A stretch of DNA of 11,707 bases, taken from contig JAZNVL010000059.1 in assembly GCA_045592785.1 (NCBI GenBank), forward strand, positions 1-11,707. The letters run 5' to 3'. The position numbers and the translations under genes were made by a program. The DNA comes from RGIG8244 sp045592785. GTDB taxonomy: Bacteria; Verrucomicrobiota; Lentisphaeria; Victivallales; UBA1829. The notes under the pieces were generated by a model. That model saw only the letters and a program-made list of their open reading frames with translations. It was not told the origin of the DNA and did not search any database. The number at the start of each line of letters is the position of its first letter. Within the stretch, counting starts at the first letter, position 1. Positions 5,321 through 11,707 of this stretch are shown here, piece by piece.

Positions 5321-6639
5321 TTCTTCTTTCCCTGATTTGGACGTTTCGGCATTTTCGGCAGGAACGGATTCGATTCATCACCGCCCGTCCCGGGTCCGCG
5401 TTTCACCGCAGACTGCTTCAATTCACGCTCCGTTACCTGACGGCTCCCCGTCACCACTTCCGTTCCCGGCGCAAGATCACCCGCAACGATCTCCGTACCG
5501 GTTCCGTCGTTCAAACCCGTGCGGACCACCACCGGGCGGATCGTTTCGCCCTCTTTCACCCACAACAGACGTTCTCCATCCTGCAACGGCGGGATCTCAC
5601 CTTTGTAATCCGCACCCGGATGATAACGCAATGCCGCATTGGAAACGATCGGGACCTGTTTCCGTTCCGCAAGAATAAACTTCACATTCGCCGTCAGATA
5701 GGGCAGAAGTGTGCCGTCGGAGTTGTCGGTATCGATCTCAACCACAAACGTGACCACGTTCTGGGACATGGTGGCGTTCAAACGGGTCTTCCGGACGACC
5801 CCGTGGAAGATCCGGTTCGGGAACGCATCCACTGTGAATTCCGTTTTCAATCCCGGCTTGATCTCGCCCACATCCGCTTCGTTCACCGAAACCCATACCT
5901 GCATCCGGCGCAGATCTTTCGCGATCAGAAAGAGACTCGGCGCATTCATGCTGGCGTTCACCGTCTGACCGATGTTCACCCGACGGTCAATGATGACCCC
6001 ATCCACCGGAGAATTGATCACGCAATACCCCAGATTCCGTTCCGCTTTCGCTAAATTCGCTTTGTTGGCGACCAGCTGCGCTTCCGCCTGCATCAGTTTC
6101 GCTTTGTTCAAGGCCAGCGCCGCTTTCGCTTTCTCATAAGCAGATAACGCAGTGTCCTTCTCGCTCTTCGGTGTCACGCCCTGTTCAAACAATACAGAGA
6201 TCCGTTTCCAGTCCGATTCCGCAAGATTATATTGCGCCTGCGCTTCCTCCAGACTGGCTTTCGCACTGGCGATGGAGGCTTCCCCCTGCGCACAATTCGC
6301 ACGGGCAATATCACGTTCCGCAAGATACAGCGAATCATCGATCTGCGCAAGAAGTGTACCCGCTTTCACCTTTGAACCGTAGTCCACCGTCTTCCCGTCC
6401 GCATCTTTTCCGAAGGAAATGACCATTCCGCCGATCTGTGCGCCAACATTCACCAGTTCTTCCGGTTCCACCGTGCCCGTGGATTCAATGGTACGCCGCA
6501 AGTCGCCCATACGGATCGCCTGGGTGGAATACTGTGTGATGATCTTTTCCGCGAATACTTTTGCGATCAGGGGTTTGCAGAACCAGTAGAGTGCGATCAC
6601 CGCCGCAATGACAATAAGAAGGGTGAGAAGCTTTTTCAT
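5317..6639 (-). CDS. macA: MacA-like periplasmic adaptor (HlyD/RND membrane-fusion protein)
   Basis: A 440-residue periplasmic adaptor that would link the MacB-type pump to an outer-membrane TolC-like channel. It has an uncleaved N-terminal membrane anchor at 4-20 (LLTLLIVIAAVIALYWF) and a lipoyl half-motif at about 55-105. An Ala/Lys/Glu-rich alpha-helical hairpin spans about 105-205. A second lipoyl half (about 206-245, SPVDGVIIDRRVNIGQTV) and beta-barrel and membrane-proximal domains follow to about 405. The tail is Lys/Pro-rich (to PNQGKKK). The hairpin tip RISVLFEQGVTPKS has the Arg146, Leu150 and Ser159 pattern known to contact TolC in this family. The first gene of the operon has AAGGA 7-8 nt before its ATG and a strong promoter upstream. 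The substrate cannot be inferred: family members export macrolides, lipopeptides, haem precursors or peptides. No TolC gene is present in the window. Confidence 0.92.
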   Translation of the reverse strand: MKKLLTLLIVIAAVIALYWFCKPLIAKVFAEKIITQYSTQAIRMGDLRRTIESTGTVEPEELVNVGAQIGGMVISFGKDADGKTVDYGSKVKAGTLLAQIDDSLYLAERDIARANCAQGEASIASAKASLEEAQAQYNLAESDWKRISVLFEQGVTPKSEKDTALSAYEKAKAALALNKAKLMQAEAQLVANKANLAKAERNLGYCVINSPVDGVIIDRRVNIGQTVNASMNAPSLFLIAKDLRRMQVWVSVNEADVGEIKPGLKTEFTVDAFPNRIFHGVVRKTRLNATMSQNVVTFVVEIDTDNSDGTLLPYLTANVKFILAERKQVPIVSNAALRYHPGADYKGEIPPLQDGERLLWVKEGETIRPVVVRTGLNDGTGTEIVAGDLAPGTEVVTGSRQVTERELKQSAVKRGPGTGGDESNPFLPKMPKRPNQGKKK

Positions 6640-6682
6640 GGGTTTGTCCTTTCGTTCGATTCTTTCTGTATATTAAACGCAG

Positions 6683-6711
6683 AATATACACGGAATATTG
6701 CCCGTTTTCAA
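6683..6711 (-). promoter_or_regulatory. Sigma70-type promoter of the macA operon
   Basis: Read on the minus strand, TTGAAA (6711-6706) and TATATT (6688-6683) are separated by exactly 17 bp, again with TG before the -10. The expected start point is near 6676, giving a 5' leader of about 36 nt before the macA ATG. It lies between the rpsS terminator and macA, so macAB has its own transcription start. I see no operator-like inverted repeat over it. Confidence 0.75.
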
Positions 6712-6722
6712 GTTTTTTAAGC

Positions 6723-6757
6723 AAAAAAAAACGCATCCGGAATACCCGGATGCGTTT
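6723..6757 (-). terminator. Strong intrinsic terminator closing the fusA-rpsS cluster
   Basis: On the minus strand, ACGCATCCGG pairs perfectly with CCGGATGCGT (arms 6746-6755 and 6731-6740) around a 5-nt loop, extendable by two A-T pairs. A run of T residues follows, the complement of the A tract at 6723-6731. It begins about 20 nt after the rpsS stop codon, so transcription of the ribosomal genes should end here, before the macA promoter. Confidence 0.93.
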
Positions 6758-6778
6758 CGTAATCGCTGCCGAAAAGAA

Positions 6779-7054
6779 TCAGACAGATTTACCGGAAATC
6801 ACACCGTGACCCTTGAAGGTACGGGTGGGGGCAAATTCGCCGAGACGATGGCCAACCATGTTTTCTGTGACGAACACAGAAACAAAGCTTTTGCCGTTAT
6901 GCACATTGAATGTGTGTCCAACGAATTCCGGAATGATCATGGAACGGCGGGACCAAGTCTTGATCGGCTTCTTGGCGCCAGCTTTTTCCATTTTCTCGGT
7001 CTTCTCGATCAGATAGTAGTCCACAAAAGGACCTTTTTTGACTGAACGTGCCAT
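6779..7054 (-). CDS. rpsS: 30S ribosomal protein S19
   Basis: A 91-residue small-subunit head protein that contacts 16S rRNA and S13. It is recognised from MARSVKKGPFVDYYLIEK at the start, TWSRRSMIIPEFVGHTFNVH (about 33-52) and MVGHRLGEFAPTRTFKGH near the end. The E. coli protein has 92 residues, so this is full length. It starts 3 nt after the rplB stop, with AGGAG about 10 nt before the ATG, inside the end of rplB. In most bacteria rplV follows rpsS; here a terminator follows and no further ribosomal gene is present downstream. Confidence 0.98.
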   Translation of the reverse strand: MARSVKKGPFVDYYLIEKTEKMEKAGAKKPIKTWSRRSMIIPEFVGHTFNVHNGKSFVSVFVTENMVGHRLGEFAPTRTFKGHGVISGKSV

Positions 7055-7057
7055 GGT

Positions 7058-7888
7058 TTACTTTCTCCTGCGTTCCACGATAAACTTGGATGTGGTTTTC
7101 TTCGGATGACGGGTACGTTTGCCCTTGGCAAGCTGTCCCCACGGAGAAACGGGATGTCCACCGCCGGAAGAACGGCCTTCGCCACCGCCCATGGGGTGGT
7201 CGACAGGGTTCTGCACGACCCCGCGGACATGCGGACGGAAACCTTTGTAACGTTTCTTACCGGCTTTACCGAGAGAAACATTCATGTGGTCCACGTTACC
7301 GACCTGACCGATGGTCGCCATGCAGTTCAGATGGATCATACGGACTTCGCCGCTGGGCATCTTCAGCTGTGCATATTCACCGTCTTTGGAACGGAGGATC
7401 GCATACTGTCCGGCAGACCGGACCAGAGCGCCGCCGCGCCCGGGATGCAGTTCCACGTTGTGGATCTGGGAACCCAGGGGGATATTGCGCAGGGGAAGAG
7501 CGTTACCGACTTTGATTTCGGCATCAGCGCCATTGCTGACGACCTGACCGACCACGAGGCCGACCGGAGCCAGAATGTAGGCTTTTTCGCCGTCTGCATA
7601 GTTCAACAATGCAATGAAAGCAGAACGGTTCGGATCGTATTCGATGGAAGCGACTTTCGCGGGCACGCCCACTTTCGCACGCTTGAAGTCGATCATACGA
7701 TAGGAACGCTTGTTTCCGCCGCCACGGAAACGTGTGGTCATGCGACCCACGTTGTTACGTCCGCCAGTGGAGGAAATACCGACAGTCAGAGACTTTTCAG
7801 GCTTCTTGCCGGGTGTCAGTTCCGCATAGTCAAGAACCGTGATGAATCTGCGGCTCTTCGTATAGGGCTTAAATGATTTGATCGCCAT
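7058..7888 (-). CDS. rplB: 50S ribosomal protein L2
   Basis: A 276-residue protein of the peptidyl-transferase region (E. coli 273 residues). It begins MAIKSFKPYTKSRRFITV. The central GRNNVGRMTTRFRGGGNKR lies at about 44-62. The C-terminal GGGEGRSSGGGHPVSPWG carries the conserved His (E. coli His229 equivalent) linked to subunit assembly and activity. It ends in KKTTSKFIVERRRK. It sits between rplW and rpsS in the standard S10 order. The ribosome binding site GAGGAG overlaps the rplW stop codon. Confidence 0.98.
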   Translation of the reverse strand: MAIKSFKPYTKSRRFITVLDYAELTPGKKPEKSLTVGISSTGGRNNVGRMTTRFRGGGNKRSYRMIDFKRAKVGVPAKVASIEYDPNRSAFIALLNYADGEKAYILAPVGLVVGQVVSNGADAEIKVGNALPLRNIPLGSQIHNVELHPGRGGALVRSAGQYAILRSKDGEYAQLKMPSGEVRMIHLNCMATIGQVGNVDHMNVSLGKAGKKRYKGFRPHVRGVVQNPVDHPMGGGEGRSSGGGHPVSPWGQLAKGKRTRHPKKTTSKFIVERRRK

Positions 7889-7896
7889 GATTTATT

Positions 7897-7903
7897 CTCC
7901 TCA
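7897..7903 (-). promoter_or_regulatory. rplB ribosome binding site overlapping the rplW stop codon
   Basis: On the minus strand the string TGAGGAG contains both the rplW stop (TGA, 7903-7901) and the rplB Shine-Dalgarno GAGGAG (7902-7897), eight nt before the rplB ATG. Ribosomes terminating on rplW therefore sit on the rplB initiation site, an arrangement that favours coupled translation. Confidence 0.8.
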
Positions 7904-8188
7904 GGCAAGCGGAATCTCACCCTCAGAGAGAGTGACGATCGCTTTTTTCCAGTTGGCACGGCGACCGACGATGGGAGAACGTCCCGCACGTTTCGGCTTG
8001 CCATGATAGTTCATGAGGTTCACGGAAGAGACTTTCACTCCGTAAATGGCCTCAACGGCATTGGAAATTTCGGTCTTGGATGCACGGGGGCTGACCTTGA
8101 ACGCATACTTGTTCTGTTCAGAAAGAAGTGCGCTCTTTTCTGTAATCAACAGATTTGTGATCACATCATAAGGGGATTTAACACTCAT
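7901..8188 (-). CDS. rplW: 50S ribosomal protein L23
   Basis: A 95-residue protein at the exit-tunnel rim, where trigger factor and SRP dock on the ribosome (E. coli 100 residues). Recognised by YDVITNLLITEKSALLSEQNKY (about 6-27), KYAFKVSPRASKTEISNAVE and IYGVKVSSVNLMNYHGKPKR. It begins 15 nt after the rplD stop with a perfect AGGAGG (8200-8195) six nt before the ATG, the strongest ribosome binding site in the cluster. Confidence 0.97.
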   Translation of the reverse strand: MSVKSPYDVITNLLITEKSALLSEQNKYAFKVSPRASKTEISNAVEAIYGVKVSSVNLMNYHGKPKRAGRSPIVGRRANWKKAIVTLSEGEIPLA

Positions 8189-8203
8189 CTTTTACCTCCT
8201 GCA

Positions 8204-8830
8204 TCAACCGATACGCTGGAACAGATCATCCAGCGCGTCTTTGCCAATAAGAAGTTTATCCGCCCAGAGTACCTGGTAGGTGTTGACACTGGCTGCCTTC
8301 ATCAGACACACAGTCGGGATGTTGCCGAGAGCGCACAGCATGTTTTCATCGTAGTCTTTCACGATGCAAAGCACTTTGCTGTCTGCTTTCATGGCCTTCA
8401 GAGCCGTCACTGCATCTTTCGTCTTCTTCGTTTCGAAGGTGAAGGGATCCACCACGGCGACCGCTGCTTCATTCACGCGTTCAGAGAAAGAACGCTTCAG
8501 AGCAAGACGTTTCACCTTCTGGTTGATGCCAACAGAGAAATCACGGGGCTTCGGTCCGAAGGCAACACCACCATGACGCCACACCGGGTTACGGGTTGCG
8601 CCGGCACGGGCACGACCGAGACCTTTCTGTTTGAAAGGTTTCTTGCCGCTGCCACTGACTTCGGCACGGGTTTTCGTGCTGGCTGTGCCTGCACGCAGTT
8701 CACTGAGAAAAGCAACGACAGCATCATGCACTGCCTGTGTGCCTTTTTCGAATTCGAGGTACTGATCGGCGATTTCGAAATCTCCGACTTTCTCTCCTTT
8801 CATATTGAGAATGTCAATTGTCTTGGACAT
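8204..8830 (-). CDS. rplD: 50S ribosomal protein L4
   Basis: A 208-residue large-subunit protein (E. coli 201) whose extended loop lines the exit tunnel. The loop is clear at about 53-98: KTRAEVSGSGKKPFKQKG, GRARAGATRNPVWRHGG, FGPKPRDF. The C-terminal Rossmann-like part ends LIGKDALDDLFQRIG. In E. coli, L4 also represses its own operon through a leader upstream of rpsJ. Here rpsJ overlaps fusA, so no such leader exists in that place. It starts 39 nt after the rplC stop with a modest AGGTG ribosome binding site. Confidence 0.97.
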   Translation of the reverse strand: MSKTIDILNMKGEKVGDFEIADQYLEFEKGTQAVHDAVVAFLSELRAGTASTKTRAEVSGSGKKPFKQKGLGRARAGATRNPVWRHGGVAFGPKPRDFSVGINQKVKRLALKRSFSERVNEAAVAVVDPFTFETKKTKDAVTALKAMKADSKVLCIVKDYDENMLCALGNIPTVCLMKAASVNTYQVLWADKLLIGKDALDDLFQRIG

Positions 8831-8869
8831 ATTTTCACCTGTCTGTAAGTTGTTTCCGTTCCCGAAGAC

Positions 8870-9502
8870 TTATTTCTTCTTCGCCTTCTTAACGAGGATC
8901 GTACCGCCGTTCGGACCCGGGATTGCACCGCTTACGAAAATCAGGTTGTCCGCCGCAGACACTTTCACAACCTTCAGGTTCTGAACCGTGCGCACGTCGC
9001 TGCCAAGCTGACCGGGCATCTTTTTGCCCTTCTGGATGTTGCCGGGAAGTTCACGGCATCCGATAGAACCCGGCTTTCTGTGCCAGCCACCACCGTGACC
9101 GTCACGTCCGCCTTTGAAGTGGTGCCGTCTCATAACGCCGGAGTAACCGCGCCCTTTGGTAACACCGGTCACGTCAAGGAATTCTCCTTCCGCAAAGATG
9201 TCAGCCTTCAGTTCCGCACCAATTTCGTAGGTTTCACCTTCGTCAATACGAAATTCACGAATACAGACGGGATACCAATCGGTAATACCGGCTTTTTCCA
9301 CCTGTCCGCGGATCGCTTTGGTCACATTCTGTTTCTTCTTGTCACCAAAACCGACCTGGACTGCGCAATAGCCGTCCCGTTCCATCGTTTTGACCCCGAT
9401 CACTTTGCAGGGTCCGGCATTCACAATGGTCACAGGAATGAGAATACCCTTCTCATCATAGACCTGTGTCATGCCTACTTTCTTTCCGATCAATCCTTTC
9501 AT
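8870..9502 (-). CDS. rplC: 50S ribosomal protein L3
   Basis: A 210-residue protein (E. coli 209) reaching toward the peptidyl-transferase centre. It begins MKGLIGKKVGMTQVYDEKG. It also has VTGVTKGRGYSGVMRRHHF (about 115-133), the tip loop GGGWHRKPGSIG and GKKMPGQLGSD, and ends NGGTILVKKAKKK. An upstream in-frame ATG at 9520 would add MPERSI but has no ribosome binding site and is not family-like; AAAGGAG just before 9502 fixes the start. The glutamine that is methylated in enterobacterial L3 is replaced by Cys (GSIGC), a variable position in bacteria. It is separated from rpsJ by a hairpin-rich 76-nt spacer. Confidence 0.98.
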   Translation of the reverse strand: MKGLIGKKVGMTQVYDEKGILIPVTIVNAGPCKVIGVKTMERDGYCAVQVGFGDKKKQNVTKAIRGQVEKAGITDWYPVCIREFRIDEGETYEIGAELKADIFAEGEFLDVTGVTKGRGYSGVMRRHHFKGGRDGHGGGWHRKPGSIGCRELPGNIQKGKKMPGQLGSDVRTVQNLKVVKVSAADNLIFVSGAIPGPNGGTILVKKAKKK

Positions 9503-9506
9503 AATA

Positions 9507-9513
9507 CTCCTTT
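9507..9513 (-). promoter_or_regulatory. rplC ribosome binding site, adjacent to a hairpin
   Basis: AAAGGAG on the minus strand (9513-9507) lies 4 nt before the ATG at 9502 and decides the rplC start. The base of the hairpin at 9515-9552 ends one nucleotide upstream of it, so that structure could affect ribosome access. Confidence 0.8.
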
Positions 9514-9514
9514 C

Positions 9515-9552
9515 CGGCACTTGTTCTTATCGGAAAAAGAACCTTGGTGCCG
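9515..9552 (-). other. Two-step hairpin in the rpsJ-rplC spacer
   Basis: In the minus-strand RNA, an outer 6-bp stem CGGCAC/GTGCCG (9552-9547 with 9520-9515) and an inner 6-bp stem GTTCTT/AAGAAC (positions 9542-9537 with 9528-9523) are separated by a 4-by-2 internal loop and capped by 8 nt. No U-tract follows, so it is not an intrinsic terminator. Weaker inverted repeats at 9551-9562 and 9565-9581 fill most of the rest of the spacer; the latter includes the rpsJ stop. It could be a ribosomal-protein binding site, an mRNA processing site or simply stable spacing. Confidence 0.5.
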
Positions 9553-9578
9553 TAATGTTACGGATAATACCCTGTGTA

Positions 9579-9911
9579 TTACCCGATCTTGATGGAAATA
9601 TCAACACCGGCGGGAAGACTCAATTTCTTGAGTTCATCCACAGTTTTCGCCGTGGGGTTGATGATGTCCATCAAACGCTTGTGGGTCCGCATCTCAAACT
9701 GTTCCATTGACTTCTTGTCAACGTGAGGAGAGCGGTTGACCGTGAATCGTTCGATCCGGGTCGGCAGCGGAATCGGGCCGGCGACCTGTGATCCGGTTTT
9801 CCGGGCAGTGTTGAGGATTTCCGCAATGGACTGATCCAGAATACGATGTTCGTATGCCTGCAGTTTAATGCGGATTTTCTGAGCTGCCTTTGACGGTGTT
9901 TTCGTGCTCAT
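9579..9911 (-). CDS. rpsJ: 30S ribosomal protein S10
   Basis: A 110-residue protein (E. coli 103) of the small-subunit head; the same protein (NusE) joins antitermination complexes. It has KIRIKLQAYEHRILDQSIAE (12-31), AGPIPLPTRIERFTVNRSPHVDK (about 44-66, containing the tRNA-proximal loop) and EQFEMRTHKRLMDI. The slightly long N-terminus (MSTKTPSKAAQ) explains the extra residues. Its ATG overlaps the fusA stop (ATGA, 9911-9908), with GGAGAAG about 8 nt upstream inside fusA, so it depends on read-through from fusA for transcription and probably on coupling for translation. Confidence 0.98.
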   Translation of the reverse strand: MSTKTPSKAAQKIRIKLQAYEHRILDQSIAEILNTARKTGSQVAGPIPLPTRIERFTVNRSPHVDKKSMEQFEMRTHKRLMDIINPTAKTVDELKKLSLPAGVDISIKIG

Positions 9912-11707
9912 TTCTGTGTCTTCTCCACGATTTTATCTTGAATGTTTTTGGGCAGAGGTTCAAAGTGGCTCGGTTCCATTGTGTAGGAAGCACGGCCTCT
10001 GGAAAGCGAACGGATGTCCGTCGCATAGCCAAACAGTTCCGAAAGAGGTGTATTCGCTGCAATACGAACCGTTCCATCCGTCGTTTCGACCTGGATGATC
10101 GAACCACGGCGGCTGGTAACGTCACCAATGATTTCACCCATGTGTTCTTCCGGAGAGGTGACTTCCACCTTCATGATCGGTTCCAGCAGAACAAGTCCGG
10201 CTTTACGGGCTGCATCTTTCAGCCCCATGGAACCGGCGATCTTGAACGCCATTTCAGAGGAGTCGACCGGGTGGAAAGATCCATCCACGATGTCAACATG
10301 GAAGTCGGTCAGAGGATAACCGGCAAGCACACCGGTCGCCGCAGCTTCGCGGATACCCTGTTCCACCGGCTTGATGTATTCCTTCGGAATCGCACCCCCG
10401 ATGATCTTGCTTTCCACGGTAACACCGTGTCCGCGTTCCATCGGTTTGAGTTCCAGTACGCAATGACCATACTGACCGCGACCGCCGGACTGACGGACGA
10501 ATTTGGAGTCCGCAGTAGCAGGTTTGAGGACAGATTCGCGGTAAGCAACTTCCGGCTTGCCGGAGCTTGCTTCCACTTTGAATTCACGGATCAAACGGTC
10601 AAGAATGATTTCCAGGTGGAGTTCACCCATCCCGGAGATGATCGTCTGCCCGGTTTCCGCGTTACTGTTGATCGTAAAGGTCGGGTCTTCTTCGGAAAGT
10701 GCTGCCAGAGCATTGAACAGTTTGTCGCGGTCCGCAGACGTTTTCGGTTCAATGGCAATGGAGATAACGGGATCCGGGAAGGACATGGATTCCAGAACGA
10801 TCGGATCGGATTCCGCACAGATCGTGTCACCGGTAGTGCAGTTACGCAGACCGACGACTGCGGCGATGTCACCGCAATAGATCACATCACGTTCTTCACG
10901 GCTGTTTGCGTGCATCTGGAGCAGACGGCCCAGACGTTCGCGACGGCCGGTACGCGGATTCAATACCGTCGCACCTTTTTCCGCCATACCGGAATAGATA
11001 CGGATGAATGCCAGTTTACCGACATAGGGATCGTTCATCAGTTTGAACACCAGAGCGGAGAAGGGCTTTTCGTCACCACATTCGCGGCTCTTGGGCTGTT
11101 CGGTGTCAGGATCCATACCTTTGGTTTCCCAGATATCAACGGGAGAAGGCAGATAATCGCAGACAGCATCCAGGAGGAGCTGCACACCTTTGTTCTTGAA
11201 CGCAGTACCGCAGAAAGCGGGGACCAGTTTACCGGCGAGCACGCAATCACGGAGAGCGGCTTTGATCGTCGCTTTATCCGGAATTTTGCCTTCGAGATAC
11301 ATTTCCATGATCTCGTCATTGTTTTCTGCGAGACATTCCAGCAGGTAAGTGAAATGTTCTTCCGCTTTTGCCTTGAATTCTTCGGGAATTTCGGATTCCA
11401 CAACTTCAAGACCTTCGGGACCTTCGTATGTGTAAGCTTTCTGTTCGATCACATGAACGTTGCCGCGGAAATCGGCTTCGGCACCCATGGGGAGAGAAAT
11501 GGGCACAACAGTGACACCCAGTTTCTTGCGCATATCTTCCACGACTTTGTAGAAGTTAGCACCCACACGGTCCATTTTGTTCACGAATGCCATGGTCGGC
11601 ACTTTGTATTTTTTCGCCTGACGCCACACGGTTTCGGTCTGGGGCTGAACACCGCCCACAGAGCAGAACACGCCGACGGCACCGTCCAGCACACGGAGAG
11701 AACGTTC
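9908..11707 (-). CDS. fusA: Elongation factor G (5' end beyond the window)
   Basis: The last 599 residues of EF-G, the GTPase that drives translocation. The frame is open to the window edge, beginning ERSLRVLDGAV. By comparison with E. coli EF-G (704 residues), about 100 N-terminal residues are missing, including the P-loop, switch I and DTPGH; a GTG at 11692 is internal, not a start. Visible are the G4 motif VNKMDRVGANF, G5 near GTAFKNKG, and domain II from about KPFSALVFKLMNDPYVGKL. Domain III has QTIISGMGELHLEIILDR. Domain IV has SGGRGQYGH and the loop GSFHPVDSSEMAFK with the translocation histidine. Domain V has LLEPIMKVEVTSPEEHMGEI and LFGYATDIRSLSRGRASY. It is followed by rpsJ with a 4-nt overlap and no tuf. 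It looks like the canonical translation factor, not a TetM-type protection protein. Confidence 0.98.
   Translation of the reverse strand, partial: ERSLRVLDGAVGVFCSVGGVQPQTETVWRQAKKYKVPTMAFVNKMDRVGANFYKVVEDMRKKLGVTVVPISLPMGAEADFRGNVHVIEQKAYTYEGPEGLEVVESEIPEEFKAKAEEHFTYLLECLAENNDEIMEMYLEGKIPDKATIKAALRDCVLAGKLVPAFCGTAFKNKGVQLLLDAVCDYLPSPVDIWETKGMDPDTEQPKSRECGDEKPFSALVFKLMNDPYVGKLAFIRIYSGMAEKGATVLNPRTGRRERLGRLLQMHANSREERDVIYCGDIAAVVGLRNCTTGDTICAESDPIVLESMSFPDPVISIAIEPKTSADRDKLFNALAALSEEDPTFTINSNAETGQTIISGMGELHLEIILDRLIREFKVEASSGKPEVAYRESVLKPATADSKFVRQSGGRGQYGHCVLELKPMERGHGVTVESKIIGGAIPKEYIKPVEQGIREAAATGVLAGYPLTDFHVDIVDGSFHPVDSSEMAFKIAGSMGLKDAARKAGLVLLEPIMKVEVTSPEEHMGEIIGDVTSRRGSIIQVETTDGTVRIAANTPLSELFGYATDIRSLSRGRASYTMEPSHFEPLPKNIQDKIVEKTQK

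Noticed and set aside
7106..7876. Plus-strand open frame of 256 codons opposite rplB
   Set aside because: It is a shadow of the conserved L2 coding sequence with no recognisable domain.
8003..8848. Plus-strand open frame of 281 codons opposite rplD and rplW
   Set aside because: It is antisense to two unmistakable ribosomal proteins, and its length follows from their codon bias. It has no family-like motif.
9503..9520. Upstream ATG at 9520 as the start of rplC
   Set aside because: It lies inside the hairpin, lacks a ribosome binding site and adds residues absent from L3; the ATG at 9502 has AAAGGAG and the canonical MKGLIGKKVGMTQ start.
11690..11707. GTG at 11692 as the fusA start
   Set aside because: The frame continues to the window edge with ERSLRVLDG, which matches internal EF-G sequence, so the gene is cut by the window rather than starting there.
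1..11707. CRISPR arrays, IS elements, phage genes or defence systems
   Set aside because: I found no regularly spaced repeats, transposase or integrase motifs, or known defence domains; nearly all of the window is explained by housekeeping and transporter genes.

Overview
The window looks like chromosomal DNA from a Gram-negative bacterium of the PVC group, most probably a Lentisphaerae (Victivallis-like) lineage. This is inferred from three things: the pseudopilin with an FTLIELLVVIAIIAILA helix and a degenerate C-terminal H-X9-DG motif, the direct fusA-rpsJ junction, and the style of the MacAB-type envelope exporter. No taxonomic marker was searched. Nothing here is a phage, IS, CRISPR array or toxin-antitoxin module.

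Layout. (1) 1-1251: an AT-rich leader and one plus-strand pseudopilin gene. Its N-terminus carries two copies of the prepilin signal, 126 bp apart in frame, with two overlapping near-perfect palindromes just before the second copy; this is the oddest sequence in the window. (2) 1263-1376: a tRNA with anticodon CAT and its own promoter. (3) 1429-3243: a two-gene plus-strand unit encoding a ferredoxin-nitroreductase fusion and an SrkA/RdoA-family kinase, 3 nt apart. (4) 3249-6639: a minus-strand macA / macB-ATPase / macB-permease operon joined by two ATGA overlaps, with a good sigma70-type promoter (6683-6711). It converges on srkA, with 5 bp between the stop codons. (5) 6723-11707: a minus-strand translation cluster, fusA (5' end outside the window), rpsJ, rplC, rplD, rplW, rplB and rpsS, closed by a strong intrinsic terminator.

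How it fits together. The ribosomal cluster is the str/S10 junction with no tuf between fusA and rpsJ. It stops after rpsS, where the standard order would continue with rplV-rpsC-rplP-rpmC-rpsQ. The macAB operon downstream runs in the same direction but has its own promoter, so it is probably an independent unit. The three Mac proteins would form an inner-membrane ATPase/permease plus periplasmic adaptor; the outer-membrane TolC partner is not in the window. The nitroreductase and kinase suggest a redox or stress theme, but this is inference from co-orientation only.

The main candidates for something undescribed are the signal duplication with nested palindromes at 188-341, the early end of the S10 cluster at rpsS, and a hairpin-rich rpsJ-rplC spacer next to the rplC ribosome binding site.
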